A DNA stretch of 34,231 bases from Allocoleopsis sp036703385 (GCF_036703385.1 NZ_DATNPA010000038.1:1-34231); one strand, 5' to 3'. Shown: positions 1 through 9,099, numbered from the stretch's first letter. A program made the numbers and translations. The notes: generated by a model not told the origin, from the letters alone.

Positions 1-576
1 GCCAATATGTCTAAGAATGTAGATCAACTTCCTGAAGGCGGATGGGGTATAAAACTCATGTCTCAGCTATCAGATCACCTGAGTTATACGTCCACTCACG
101 ATCACAGAAATTGTCTATTGATCGTTAAAAATTATGAACAAAAAGGTCTCAATCAGTCACAATATCTCCAAAAAGCTAGTATTTTAGAGCGTGGAATTGA
201 GTATTTCAACCCCATGAACGGCTTGAAATATCAAGGTCAGCAACAAATGCTGTGTGACACTCCCCTCGAAAAAATTTATCTGCAAGTTAGTACAGACCTC
301 AAGGAGTTAGACCAGGTTTTGCAATGGTTCAATCAGTTAAGCCATCTACCAATTTCTCAAACAATTTTCATTCAGTGCCAACTAATTCTAGCCGAAGGTT
401 TTACTAATGCTGTTCGCCATGCCCACAAAGGTTTATCTTGGGCAACACCTATTGAGTTAGAAATAGCAGTGTTCAATGAACGCATAGAGATGAAAATTTG
501 GGATTATGGACAAGCATTTAATTTAGAAGCAAAACTCAGTGAATTTAAAAAGTTAGAACAAAAATCACTCAATTAG
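1..576 (+). CDS. Tandem GHKL (anti-sigma/RsbW-like) ATP-binding protein, 5'-partial
   Basis: The frame is open at the left edge, so the gene starts outside the window. The first visible residues (PEGGWGIKLMSQL, then RNCLLIVKNY) match the G2 box and closing beta strand of an RsbW-like serine kinase/anti-sigma ATPase domain. After a linker of about 45 residues a second domain begins, with an N-box-like stretch (AEGFTNAVRHAH) and a G1-like DYGQAF. It then stops before any G2 box. The product is therefore a tandem protein whose second ATPase domain lacks its ATP-lid end. Proteins of this family bind sigma or anti-anti-sigma factors in partner-switching circuits; the partner here cannot be named. 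The next gene starts 48 bp downstream on the same strand. Domain recognition is firm; role is family-level inference. Confidence 0.75.
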   Translation, partial: ANMSKNVDQLPEGGWGIKLMSQLSDHLSYTSTHDHRNCLLIVKNYEQKGLNQSQYLQKASILERGIEYFNPMNGLKYQGQQQMLCDTPLEKIYLQVSTDLKELDQVLQWFNQLSHLPISQTIFIQCQLILAEGFTNAVRHAHKGLSWATPIELEIAVFNERIEMKIWDYGQAFNLEAKLSEFKKLEQKSLN

Positions 577-623
577 GTTAAATTCTGGACAATGAGAGGC
601 TGAAATAGGAGTCGGGAACCGGA

Positions 624-1310
624 ATGAAAGTTGCCTTTTTTACTGTTGTGATGCTTGTACTCTTGCCACACTACGCGATCGCCCAAGGAGTAGGGGGAAC
701 CCGTGTGAATCAGCTACCCACACCACCAGATACTGGCACATCTGACGATCCGCGAACACCAGGGGGAACCCGAACACCGGCGAAAGCGTGCAAGCAGACA
801 GAAAAGCCGCTTACTGCTTTGGTACCTGAAAATGGTAAGGGTTTAACGACGGCTGAGCATCCAGTCTTCTGGTTTTATATTCCCTATGCTTCTGATGACA
901 TACACTCCATTGAGTTTTCACTACACAATCGGGAAGACATGGCTACTCTCTACCGGACTTCTCTCCAACTTTCTAAAACACCAGGAGTGATGGGTATCCC
1001 CTTGCCACCAAGCCCGGAAAACTCTCTAAAACTTAATGAGAGCTACCATTGGCGTTTGATGGTTAATTGCGACCATAAAGAAAGTTCTGAAAATATCCTA
1101 GAACTGGATGGTTGGGTGACGCGAGTTCAGCCAACTATTAACAGTGTCATTTGGTATGATGAACTGACAAATCGCGCTAAACACTACCTTTCTGAGCCAC
1201 AAAATCCTGAAGTGAAGACAGCTTGGGCAGAACTGTTGAAATCAGTCGGGTTGGAAGGAATTGCGCAAGAACCTCTGGTGAGTTCAGTCAGTAATCCTAA
1301 AAAAGAATGA
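624..1310 (+). CDS. DUF928 family secreted protein
   Basis: A protein of 228 residues with a clear signal peptide (about residues 1-20, hydrophobic core VAFFTVVMLVLLPHYAIAQ), then a Pro/Gly/Thr-rich linker (about 21-52) and a globular domain. The core FWFYIPYA, the YHWRLMVNC segment and the conserved W near GWVTR fit the cyanobacterial DUF928 family, whose biochemical function is unknown. The signal peptide places it in the periplasm or outer envelope. It converges on the CHAT-TPR/exoprotein operon; DUF928 genes are commonly found beside such genes in cyanobacteria, so a shared secretion or surface role is plausible but not shown. Confidence 0.82.
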   Translation: MKVAFFTVVMLVLLPHYAIAQGVGGTRVNQLPTPPDTGTSDDPRTPGGTRTPAKACKQTEKPLTALVPENGKGLTTAEHPVFWFYIPYASDDIHSIEFSLHNREDMATLYRTSLQLSKTPGVMGIPLPPSPENSLKLNESYHWRLMVNCDHKESSENILELDGWVTRVQPTINSVIWYDELTNRAKHYLSEPQNPEVKTAWAELLKSVGLEGIAQEPLVSSVSNPKKE

Positions 1311-1383
1311 ATGTACCTTATTGAATAATTAGCTAATTATAAGATGAAACTCTTTCCTCATAACTTCTGACTCCTGACTCCTG

Positions 1384-1497
1384 ATATGATGTCCGCTGAT
1401 ATACCCTTAATAAGATTGGGAGAGTTCGTAGTCGCGCTGTCTTCGCTAAAGCGCAACTACAAACTTGATATTAGGGGGGATTTGCCGGACATTATAT
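1384..1497. repeat. MITE-like element with 12-bp terminal inverted repeats and inner palindrome
   Basis: ATATGATGTCCG at 1384-1395 is mirrored by CGGACATTATAT at 1486-1497, with one mismatch. Inside, GTAGTCGCGCT (1428-1438) pairs with AGCGCAACTAC (1450-1460), again with one mismatch. The whole 114-bp unit lies in the convergent gap between the DUF928 and CHAT-TPR genes and has no coding potential. It resembles the small non-autonomous repeats common in cyanobacteria. It could also act as a bidirectional terminator-like structure. Copy number elsewhere in the genome is unknown. Confidence 0.45.
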
Positions 1498-1569
1498 GAC
1501 TCCCGACTTTCAATATAGGTCTAATACAGCAAAGTTCACCAGACACCAGAGGACTGCACTGGCGAAAGG

Positions 1570-4368
1570 CTAAAGCCAATTTCCAACTAGAACGTAAGGT
1601 GCCCAATAGTAAGGAGCTTTATATTGCTTAAAAATAGCTAACTGAGCCTGATGAACTGCTTCAGCTTTCGTCACTTCAGGGTTAGTTAACTCCTTGTAAA
1701 ACTGCTCCATCAAAGCAGCTGTCGAGCGATCGCTCACTTGCCACAGCGTTGACAGCACACTGCGTGCCCCCGCTCTCACTGCTATCCCAGCTAGCCCCAA
1801 CGTCGCACGGTTATCCCCTTGCGCTGTCTCACAGGCACTGAGGACGAGTAACTCAACGCTTCTAGATGAGCTTTGATTGTTAATCCGAAGCAAGTTATTC
1901 AAGTCGCTGCTCTTGAGTAGGCGATCATAAGCCAGAATATAGGTTTCTTGGGGGTCAGAACTGAACTTCCCATGAGTGGCAATGTGAACGACGGAGAAAG
2001 CTCCCGACTTAATCTTCTGTTCAAGATTTGCTTCAGTAAATTTGGGATTCAGCAGTAATTGTGAAGGTACAATACTCCCCACTTGTTGCAATTCATCTAC
2101 GACGTTGGGGAGTTCGTTAAACTGTTGCCTCTCAACTTGCCGTTGCTCACTCACGCCAGCGGTTAAGACCTCTAACTGTTCTCGTTGCAAGGGTCGGAGG
2201 TCGAAGAGTTGCAATCCTGGAACTAAGGCAAGCGCATAAGGCTTCTGCATTAGATACTCTTTGCGTTTCCCATCATATAAAACTGACATCGGAATATTTC
2301 GCAGAACGCCATCTAGTACAAACACTAAAGTTTTGACATCTCGACTGTTTTCTAAGTCTTGATCCAGCGGTTCCAGCAACCATTGGTATAGCTGTGCAGC
2401 CTTTTCTATAACTTCTTCTGGGCGATTGCGTCTTAATATATTCGATCGCAGTTCGATCGCCGTTTTTTCAACCTCAGTCCGTTTTAGGGAATTTACATGG
2501 TGTTTTAGAGGTTGCCCTGGGAGTTTGGCAATCACTTCTAAACGATCTTCCAGAATAATTGGATAAATAAATGCTGCTTTTTGGTCTACCTGATCACCGT
2601 CCTTGTTCAGCTGCACCATCTGAGAAAGATTACAGCTGAGGAAATTTTCCAGTTCAGCTAACTGGAGGGAGTCAATAACCTCAATGGCTTCTTTTAAATC
2701 TGTTTGGCTGGGTTGGGAGTTTTCCTTAGTTTTCAATAACAAATCAACGAGCTTTCGGTGAATCGGTTCTACATTGTCTCGAAAGGAGAACTGTACGTCT
2801 GCATCGATGGCGAGCAAATCGCTACGAACGGACTTAAGAGTTTTAACTGCTTCTTTATAGGCTGCGATCGCGCTTTTTTTATCCCCCTGTTTTTCCGATA
2901 AACGCCCTAACTGCCATTCCCAACGGTAGAGAATGTCTGGGGATTGAACTTGCTCAGCTACGAAAAGCGCTTGCTGAGTCAGGTTTCGGGCATCCGACCA
3001 CTGCTCTGTCAGCTCATACAGACCACCCAACTGTCCTAGAGCATAGGATTCGGCTCTTCGGTCTTTCAGTGTTTGAGCCTGTTGAACGGCACTAGATAAA
3101 ATTTGACCAATTTCTGGCGCTGAGGGTGGGTTTGGAACAAGGCTTGGTTCGGGAAGCTGTTCCCTCAACTTTAAAAAGTGATCGCGACTAATGCACGAAA
3201 GTGACTCTATGTCAATAGTAGGTAGGAGACAAGTTAGGCTCCGGGCAAAGTTAAGTCGGGCATAAATATTGGTTTGGCTCGGAGGTAAGCTGGCGATCGC
3301 TTGCTGGATTGTTGGTTGTAGTTTTGCCGCCTCTGACCATTGCCCTGTCTCGACTAAGAGGCTTAGCCAGTTTAAGTGAGCTTGAAGTTTGAGGGGCGGT
3401 GAGTTGGCGGCCTGTTGATAGTATGCGATCGCAGCTTGAGTATGCTTCCTTTCCTCCTCTTCCTTACCAATTGCCAGGGCTATGTTACCCAAGGCACGTT
3501 CAGTATTACCCAACTCCAGCCAAGCAGAACCAATAGCTTTAGCGAGTTTAAAGTCTTTAGCCACTTGCTCGCTGGTCTGCAAAACCGCTAGAGACTCTTT
3601 TAGCTTGCCCACTTGCCTAAGAGCCTTGCCAAGACTCTGCAATCCAGTTGCCTTAAGTTCGGGGTCTGCTTGCTGCTGTAGAATTTGCGCAACCTTTTGG
3701 AGTCCTGCTTCAGTCTGACGGCTTAACCCTAAGGCTTGTAGAGCCTGAGCTTGGTTAATTAAGCTACCAACAACGCCTGTCTTATTACCAGTTTTGTCGT
3801 AGGTAGCCGCTGCTCTTTTCCAGGTTTCTACAGCCGCCTCCAAATGTCCTTTTGCCCATTGCAGGCGACCTTGAGTGTTCAAGACTTTGGCGAAAACATC
3901 TAAGTAAGCTTGAGAGTAGGCTGTGTTTTTCTGGTTATTTGGTAGGTTAAGGCTATTAGAGTTAAGTAATGCGATCGCATCGCGAATCGCTCCTTCTGCC
4001 TCTTCCCACCGTCCCAAGTGCTGATAAGCCAAGGAAAGATAGCGCAGCACCAGCGCTTGGTTCAAATGATCTCCCTGACTTGTAAAGGTAGAAGCTGCCT
4101 GCCCAAAAGCCTCTATTGCCTCTGAAAATTGTTCAGCCTCATAAAGTTCTATGCCCTGTTGCAGGAGTAAGTGAGCATTTGAGGATTGAGAACTCACCTG
4201 AGAAGTTCCTTCAAGCTGTTGAGCTGAAAGAGCTGGGACACATAAAGTTGTAATGAGTGCCAACACTACTAACAGGATGAGTCCGAGTATCTGGCGGTAC
4301 ACCCTGAGTGGCGCAAGCGTCACAGGGGGTTGGCTGCGATGCCAAAATCCAAGCGATTTTCTGCTCAT
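1570..4368 (-). CDS. TPR-repeat CHAT-domain (caspase-like) protein
   Basis: A protein of 932 residues from an ATG preceded by GGAG; a GTG six codons upstream (4386) is possible but less well placed. Order: a short N-terminus, a signal/anchor segment (about 26-52, ending ALSAQQ), many TPR-like helical repeats (about 60-500), and a C-terminal CHAT domain (about 640-932) ending APYYWAPYVLVGNWL. The caspase-like dyad is intact: His799 in HIATHG and Cys846 in LSACETAQG. CHAT proteins are clan CD cysteine proteases or protease-like proteins; the TPRs probably bind a partner. It lies 43 bp downstream of the exoprotein gene on the same strand, so the two are probably one operon. The export signal suggests a periplasmic rather than cytosolic protease. 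Substrate unknown. Confidence 0.88.
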   Translation of the reverse strand: MSRKSLGFWHRSQPPVTLAPLRVYRQILGLILLVVLALITTLCVPALSAQQLEGTSQVSSQSSNAHLLLQQGIELYEAEQFSEAIEAFGQAASTFTSQGDHLNQALVLRYLSLAYQHLGRWEEAEGAIRDAIALLNSNSLNLPNNQKNTAYSQAYLDVFAKVLNTQGRLQWAKGHLEAAVETWKRAAATYDKTGNKTGVVGSLINQAQALQALGLSRQTEAGLQKVAQILQQQADPELKATGLQSLGKALRQVGKLKESLAVLQTSEQVAKDFKLAKAIGSAWLELGNTERALGNIALAIGKEEEERKHTQAAIAYYQQAANSPPLKLQAHLNWLSLLVETGQWSEAAKLQPTIQQAIASLPPSQTNIYARLNFARSLTCLLPTIDIESLSCISRDHFLKLREQLPEPSLVPNPPSAPEIGQILSSAVQQAQTLKDRRAESYALGQLGGLYELTEQWSDARNLTQQALFVAEQVQSPDILYRWEWQLGRLSEKQGDKKSAIAAYKEAVKTLKSVRSDLLAIDADVQFSFRDNVEPIHRKLVDLLLKTKENSQPSQTDLKEAIEVIDSLQLAELENFLSCNLSQMVQLNKDGDQVDQKAAFIYPIILEDRLEVIAKLPGQPLKHHVNSLKRTEVEKTAIELRSNILRRNRPEEVIEKAAQLYQWLLEPLDQDLENSRDVKTLVFVLDGVLRNIPMSVLYDGKRKEYLMQKPYALALVPGLQLFDLRPLQREQLEVLTAGVSEQRQVERQQFNELPNVVDELQQVGSIVPSQLLLNPKFTEANLEQKIKSGAFSVVHIATHGKFSSDPQETYILAYDRLLKSSDLNNLLRINNQSSSRSVELLVLSACETAQGDNRATLGLAGIAVRAGARSVLSTLWQVSDRSTAALMEQFYKELTNPEVTKAEAVHQAQLAIFKQYKAPYYWAPYVLVGNWL

Positions 4369-4411
4369 ATCCTTGCTCTCCAACACTGTGAAATCAATAA
4401 GTCACAGACAG

Positions 4412-7400
4412 CTAACGCAGGCGGCAGCGACCTTGGGAGTGGGGAGCAGGCATCTGTGCAACGAGAACAACTTCTCCTTTTGCATTGACGACCCACCCCT
4501 GAGCCTCCACAATCGGGTTAGCTGCGGTTGCTGGTGAGGCAGAGACAGGAACCGCACGAGCCTCAAGTTCAGTTCCTTGTGTTGAAGATGCTACATCTTC
4601 CCAAATCTCATTGCTGCTTATCGGTTCATAAGGATTAGGTGCTAAACCCCCTCTACCCGTGTTGAAAAAGCCAATAGATGCCTGCTTTTCATCGGCTTGG
4701 CAGTCCTGTGCAATTTCCACGTTGACTGGCTCAGCAGACAAGGTAGCTAATCCCTGACTGGGATCAGCATCGGGAGTGTTGAGAGTCACGGTGCCGTTTA
4801 ATGAAGAATCTGCCCCAGTGGCGGTAATGTCACTTTCTGGAGTCAACTGTGGTCGAAACTTTGTACCCAAGATACCTTGGGCTGTGATGTTCACATTACC
4901 GCCACGGAAGTCATGGGAATTTGCACTGATATCACTATTTTCCAGGGCAGCTAAAACCCCCGTATCAATAGTAATATTTCCACCGCTAACATTGCTTCCA
5001 GAAGCGTTGGTAGTAATCCGGCTGCCATGACGCAACACTAAATCTCCAGAAGTCAGGTTGATATTCCCCTGCCCCCCTTGGGTGTTAGCATTGATGGTTG
5101 CGCCATTGTCTAGACGGATAGAGTCAGCTACGACGGCGATATTCCCTGCATTACCCTGCCCAAAGCTGCCGACATTCAGGATTGCGTCATTGGTCAGAGC
5201 TAGTGTTTGTGTCGTGATATGGATGCCGCCTGCGTTGCCTTGGCCTTCAGGAGTCACCCTGCTGTTGACGAAACTCCCATCTGTCATAGAGATGCGATCG
5301 CTGGCACGAAGGATGACCTCGCCTGCATCGCCTTTGCCGTGGGTGGTGGCAGATAGTCCAGCCTGATTCACCAGAGAAAGCCTTCCTGTGGTCATGTCAA
5401 TTCCGCCTGCGTTGCCCACAGCGTTCTCTTCCACCTTACTGGAGACAAAACCTCCATCCAAGGAAATGGAATCGGTAGCATAAATGCTCACCTGGCCTGC
5501 ATTTCCCACCCCCCCAAGGCTGGTATTGAGTGAGGCTTTATTGCTCACAGAAAGCGATCGCGTACTGATGACAATGCTGCCTGCCTCGCCTTGACCGTTC
5601 TTGTCCACGTTGGTACTCAGTGAGGCTTTATTTGTTAAAGACAATGTTTCTGCACTGATGACAATGTCGCCTGAGTGACCTTGACCGTTAGGAGCTACCC
5701 GGCTGTTGACAAAACTCCCATCTGTCATGAACATGCGATCGCTGGCACGAATGATGACCTGACCTGCATTTCCTGTCCCCTCAGTAGTGGCAGATAGTCC
5801 AGCATGATGCACCAGAGACAGGATTCTTGTAGTAATGTCAATTCCGCCTGAGTTGCCCACAGCGTTCGGTTCCACTCTGCTAGAGATGAAACCCCCATCC
5901 AAAGAGATAGTATCGCTGGCACGAATGATCACCTTACCTCCATTTCCCACTCCCCCAGTGTTGGCATTGAGTGAGGCACCATTGCTCAGAGAAAGCGAAT
6001 CGGTGGTGATGTCGATGTCGCCTGCGTTGCCGTGGCTGTCCTTGTCCACGTTGGCATTGAGTGAGGCTTTATTGGTTAGAGAAAGGGTTTGTGTACTGAT
6101 GACAATGCCGCCTGATTGGCTGTCCCTGTTAGAAGCTACCCTGCTGTTAACAAAACTCTCATCTGTCATAGAGATGCGATCGCTGGCGCGAATCATCACC
6201 TGTCCTGCATTTCCTTTGCCGTGGGTGGTGGCACTGAGTCCAGCCTGATTCACCAGAGACAGAATTCCTGTAGTGATGTCAATCCCGCCTGAGTTGCCCT
6301 CAGCGTTCGGTTCTACTCTGCTCAAGATGAAACTTCCATCCAACGAGATAGTATCCCTGGCACGAATGATGACCTTGCCTCCATTTCCCTCCCCCCGAAT
6401 ACTGGCATTGAGTGAGGCACCATTGCTTAAAAACAGCGAGCCACTGGTAATCTCGATACTGCCTGCATTACCCAAGGCGTTCTGATCGAGTTGATTCTCT
6501 ACTCTACTTCGCTCAAAAGAGACTCTATCGGAAGCATTAATCACCACATCTCCTGCCTGAGCCTCCGGTATTCCCAAATTTTTCCCTATTCCAGCTATCA
6601 GCCTACTTCCTCCCAATACGGCTAAATTACGCGCATTAATGGTAATGAAGCCTCCGCCTCCAGCACGTACATTCACAGCAGCGCCATTACTAATAGAAAC
6701 GTCTGAAAGCGCTACATTACTAGGAAAGTTCAAGCTGCCATTATCATTTAGTCCAATTTTCCCGGCTGTAGATAATCCTCCTAACTCAATTCGTCCTCCG
6801 GGTGCTGTTAGTTTCCCTTTGTCTAAGCTCACCTCACCGCCTACAAGGACTAAGTTTTGATTGGGTTTAACTTCTAGATTAGACCCCTGTATCTTTATAG
6901 GGGCAGGATTGTTTCCCAATTGCAAACCAATAGGAACATTTACCGTCAAGATAGGCTGGGTTTGAGTATCAGTGGTGCTGAATTGTGTGCCATCAGAAAA
7001 CAGTACACTATTCGCTGTAGTCCCTATAAAAGAGCCGTTAATGTTGAGCTTGGCATTGTTGCCAAAAATAATCCCATTGGGATTGATTAAAAATAGGTTA
7101 ACTTGGCCGTTGGCTGTAATCAAACCATCAATGTTAGAGACAAAGCCACTTGTCACGCGTGCCAAAATGTTCTGAATCCCTGGCTGATTATTGTTGAAGT
7201 AGGCACTGCCACCCGTGGGAACAGAAAACTGGCTAAAACTGTGGAAGAGATTTGCACCCCTAGTTGCTCCACCCTCAATTTGGAAAACCCCTGGTCTGGG
7301 GGATGTGACTTGACTTCCCAAAGTATCATCGCTGACCACCTGCCCCCAGGCGTACTCTCCAGACATCGCGATTGCCCAAAGGATACCAGCGAAGCGGAGT

Positions 7401-7522
7401 GCCTTAGAAAAGCGGAACGCTTTTAGTACATAGCATCCCGTTCTGATGATTGCTCCACCTGGCACTAGGAAACTAACTATACTACGCTTCCCTTCGCCTC
7501 GTAATCCACTGAAAGCCTTCAT
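4412..7522 (-). CDS. Filamentous-hemagglutinin-type two-partner-secretion exoprotein (TpsA-like)
   Basis: A protein of 1036 residues. A long N-terminus contains a hydrophobic segment ending SGEYAWGQ (cleavage near residue 60), as in extended TpsA signal sequences. The TPS secretion domain follows, with the signatures NLFHSFSQFSVPTG and NPNGIIFG. The middle is a beta-helix passenger made of short G-N-A-G and SLSLSN-type repeats, including three copies of a 441-bp unit. The C-terminal tail (VVNAKGEVVLVAQ) is typical of cyanobacterial members. The only ATG ahead of the signal segment is at 7522, with GGGAG 12 bp upstream. No outer-membrane TpsB/ShlB transporter gene is in the window, so the pore must be encoded elsewhere. 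It is expected at the cell surface or released, in adhesion or contact. The CHAT-TPR gene follows in the same operon. Confidence 0.9.
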   Translation of the reverse strand: MKAFSGLRGEGKRSIVSFLVPGGAIIRTGCYVLKAFRFSKALRFAGILWAIAMSGEYAWGQVVSDDTLGSQVTSPRPGVFQIEGGATRGANLFHSFSQFSVPTGGSAYFNNNQPGIQNILARVTSGFVSNIDGLITANGQVNLFLINPNGIIFGNNAKLNINGSFIGTTANSVLFSDGTQFSTTDTQTQPILTVNVPIGLQLGNNPAPIKIQGSNLEVKPNQNLVLVGGEVSLDKGKLTAPGGRIELGGLSTAGKIGLNDNGSLNFPSNVALSDVSISNGAAVNVRAGGGGFITINARNLAVLGGSRLIAGIGKNLGIPEAQAGDVVINASDRVSFERSRVENQLDQNALGNAGSIEITSGSLFLSNGASLNASIRGEGNGGKVIIRARDTISLDGSFILSRVEPNAEGNSGGIDITTGILSLVNQAGLSATTHGKGNAGQVMIRASDRISMTDESFVNSRVASNRDSQSGGIVISTQTLSLTNKASLNANVDKDSHGNAGDIDITTDSLSLSNGASLNANTGGVGNGGKVIIRASDTISLDGGFISSRVEPNAVGNSGGIDITTRILSLVHHAGLSATTEGTGNAGQVIIRASDRMFMTDGSFVNSRVAPNGQGHSGDIVISAETLSLTNKASLSTNVDKNGQGEAGSIVISTRSLSVSNKASLNTSLGGVGNAGQVSIYATDSISLDGGFVSSKVEENAVGNAGGIDMTTGRLSLVNQAGLSATTHGKGDAGEVILRASDRISMTDGSFVNSRVTPEGQGNAGGIHITTQTLALTNDAILNVGSFGQGNAGNIAVVADSIRLDNGATINANTQGGQGNINLTSGDLVLRHGSRITTNASGSNVSGGNITIDTGVLAALENSDISANSHDFRGGNVNITAQGILGTKFRPQLTPESDITATGADSSLNGTVTLNTPDADPSQGLATLSAEPVNVEIAQDCQADEKQASIGFFNTGRGGLAPNPYEPISSNEIWEDVASSTQGTELEARAVPVSASPATAANPIVEAQGWVVNAKGEVVLVAQMPAPHSQGRCRLR
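5180..6480 (-). repeat. Three tandem copies of a 441-bp coding repeat (147 aa)
   Basis: Equivalent sites inside the exoprotein gene recur at exactly 441-bp steps. The GCGATCG within the DRISMTDGSFVNSRV module falls at 6176, 5735 and 5294. The DTISLDGGF module falls at about 6345, 5904 and 5463. Each unit contains four smaller beta-helix turns. Exact spacing with moderate divergence points to duplication by unequal recombination. Boundaries are approximate. Confidence 0.85.
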
Positions 7523-7779
7523 AGAATTGACTTTCTCCCGCTCAGCAATTACTTATTGGCTAGCACTGGATTTATGGCTGTTTTAATTTATGAATCTATC
7601 CAGCTAATGCATTGTAATTAATATTTTGTGGAAGAGTAAATATTTAATATAAATAAACACAAATAGAAGGTTTTATAAAGATAGGATAAATCTCATTTTT
7701 TGAGAAAAATACTCGTAAAGTTAAGAAATTATTGATTGCCCTCTTTTGATTTAGCTGTAAAATCCCGATGACATGAAGT

Positions 7780-7783
7780 GGAG
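7780..7783 (+). promoter_or_regulatory. Ribosome binding site deciding the TTG start of the arsB-like gene
   Basis: GGAG lies 8 bp before the TTG at 7792. The nearest upstream in-frame ATG (7768) is followed one codon later by TGA, so TTG is the only start that gives the usual ArsB N-terminus. Confidence 0.6.
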
Positions 7784-7791
7784 CGCGTGCA

Positions 7792-9099
7792 TTGGCAATC
7801 GCAATTTTATTGCTTACTCTTGCCCTCGTAATCTGGCAACCGCGAGGGCTGAGCATTGGATGGAGTAGTTTAGGGGGGGCGCTGCTTGCCCTGGCTACTG
7901 GTGTTGTGACGTTGCAGGATGTAGCGACAGTTTGGGACAGTGCTTGGAATGCGACGTTGAGTGCGATCGCTCTACTTATTATTGCCCGAATCCTTGAGCA
8001 AGCGGGTTTTTTTCGCAGGTTGGCACTTGTGTTGACTCACGTCAGCTTGGGTCGTAGGCGTCTGTTTCTTCCCTTAGTCGTTGTCTTGGGAGCGTTAGTC
8101 ACCGCTAGCTTGACCAACTACGGAACAGCCTTAATCTGGACGCCTACCCTGATGGAAATTCTCTTCGTGCTGGGTTTTAGCTCAAAGGCCACATTTGCCT
8201 TGGTCTTCGCTACGGGTTTTCTCGCTGACGTGACGAGTTTGCCCCTCCCCGTCAGCAATATGGTGAACCTTATTTCCACCGACTTTTTTAAGATTTCCTT
8301 TTTTCACTACATCTTAGTGATGATACCGATGAATTTTGTTGCGATCGCTACCGGCATGGGAGTCATTTGGTTCTACTTTGATCGTTATATCCCATTTACC
8401 TACAACCCTGCTCCTATGCCCCCACCGGATAGCGTGATTCGTGACCCTCTCGTTTGTCAGTGGAGCTTTGCCGTTTTAGGGTTACTCCTAATCGGCTACT
8501 TCTTCGCCCAACCCTTGGGCATCCCCATCTCTTGCATTGCCGTGAGCGGTACCTTGGTTATGTTGGCACTCTCCGGGCGCTGGTTCCACAAGGAAGACGC
8601 CGCCATTATTCCGATAAGGCAGGTTTGGCGTCAAGTTCCTTGGGAAGTGACTGGGTTCACTTTGGGGATGTCTATTCTTGCTTACAGCTTGCGTAATACA
8701 GAGGTAACGACTCTGTTGAGCCAGGTGTTGAAACAGCTATCGGGCTGGGGAATAACCCAAGTCGCCATCGGTACGGGTTTCTTGGCAGCTCTCCTATCTG
8801 GCGTGATCAACCATCTCCCAGCAGTACTCATTAATACACTAGCGATTCGGGATGTCTTGGGAATCGATCCAGTGGTTCAAGAGGTAATGATATATGCCAA
8901 TGCGATCGGTTGCGACATAGGAGCAAAGATTACACCCATTGGTAGCCTCTCCACTCTGCTATGGCTGAATGTTCTCGAGCAAAAAGGACGACCGATGCCT
9001 TGGGGTCAGTATGTTCGTATCTCTTTTGTCCTGACTATCCCTGTTTTATTTGTGACTTTGTTGAGTCTAGCTATCTGGCTACCCTGGCTCATTGCCTGA
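7792..9099 (+). CDS. arsB: ArsB-type arsenite/antimonite efflux permease
   Basis: A protein of 435 residues, close to the normal ArsB length, with 11-12 hydrophobic segments. The near-C-terminal motif GCDIGAKITPIGS, followed by STLLWLNVLEQKG, is diagnostic for the ArsB branch of the ion-transporter superfamily. The N-terminal VIWQPRGLSIGW is also typical. ArsB exports arsenite or antimonite across the inner membrane, driven by the proton motive force alone or with an ArsA ATPase. Translation starts at TTG with a GGAG site. No arsR, arsC or arsA is adjacent, so regulation and any partner lie elsewhere. A different anion substrate cannot be excluded. Confidence 0.82.
   Translation: MAIAILLLTLALVIWQPRGLSIGWSSLGGALLALATGVVTLQDVATVWDSAWNATLSAIALLIIARILEQAGFFRRLALVLTHVSLGRRRLFLPLVVVLGALVTASLTNYGTALIWTPTLMEILFVLGFSSKATFALVFATGFLADVTSLPLPVSNMVNLISTDFFKISFFHYILVMIPMNFVAIATGMGVIWFYFDRYIPFTYNPAPMPPPDSVIRDPLVCQWSFAVLGLLLIGYFFAQPLGIPISCIAVSGTLVMLALSGRWFHKEDAAIIPIRQVWRQVPWEVTGFTLGMSILAYSLRNTEVTTLLSQVLKQLSGWGITQVAIGTGFLAALLSGVINHLPAVLINTLAIRDVLGIDPVVQEVMIYANAIGCDIGAKITPIGSLSTLLWLNVLEQKGRPMPWGQYVRISFVLTIPVLFVTLLSLAIWLPWLIA

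Noticed and set aside
5180..6480. Regular spaced repeats as a possible CRISPR array
   Set aside because: The unit is 441 bp, coding, and diverged; no short identical repeats with unique spacers.
5058..6485. Plus-strand reading frames across the exoprotein gene
   Set aside because: Shadows of the beta-helix repeat on the other strand; the same peptides recur with the 441-bp period.
7644..7856. 70-codon minus-strand frame overlapping the arsB-like start
   Set aside because: Overlaps the conserved ArsB N-terminus and has no family-like sequence.
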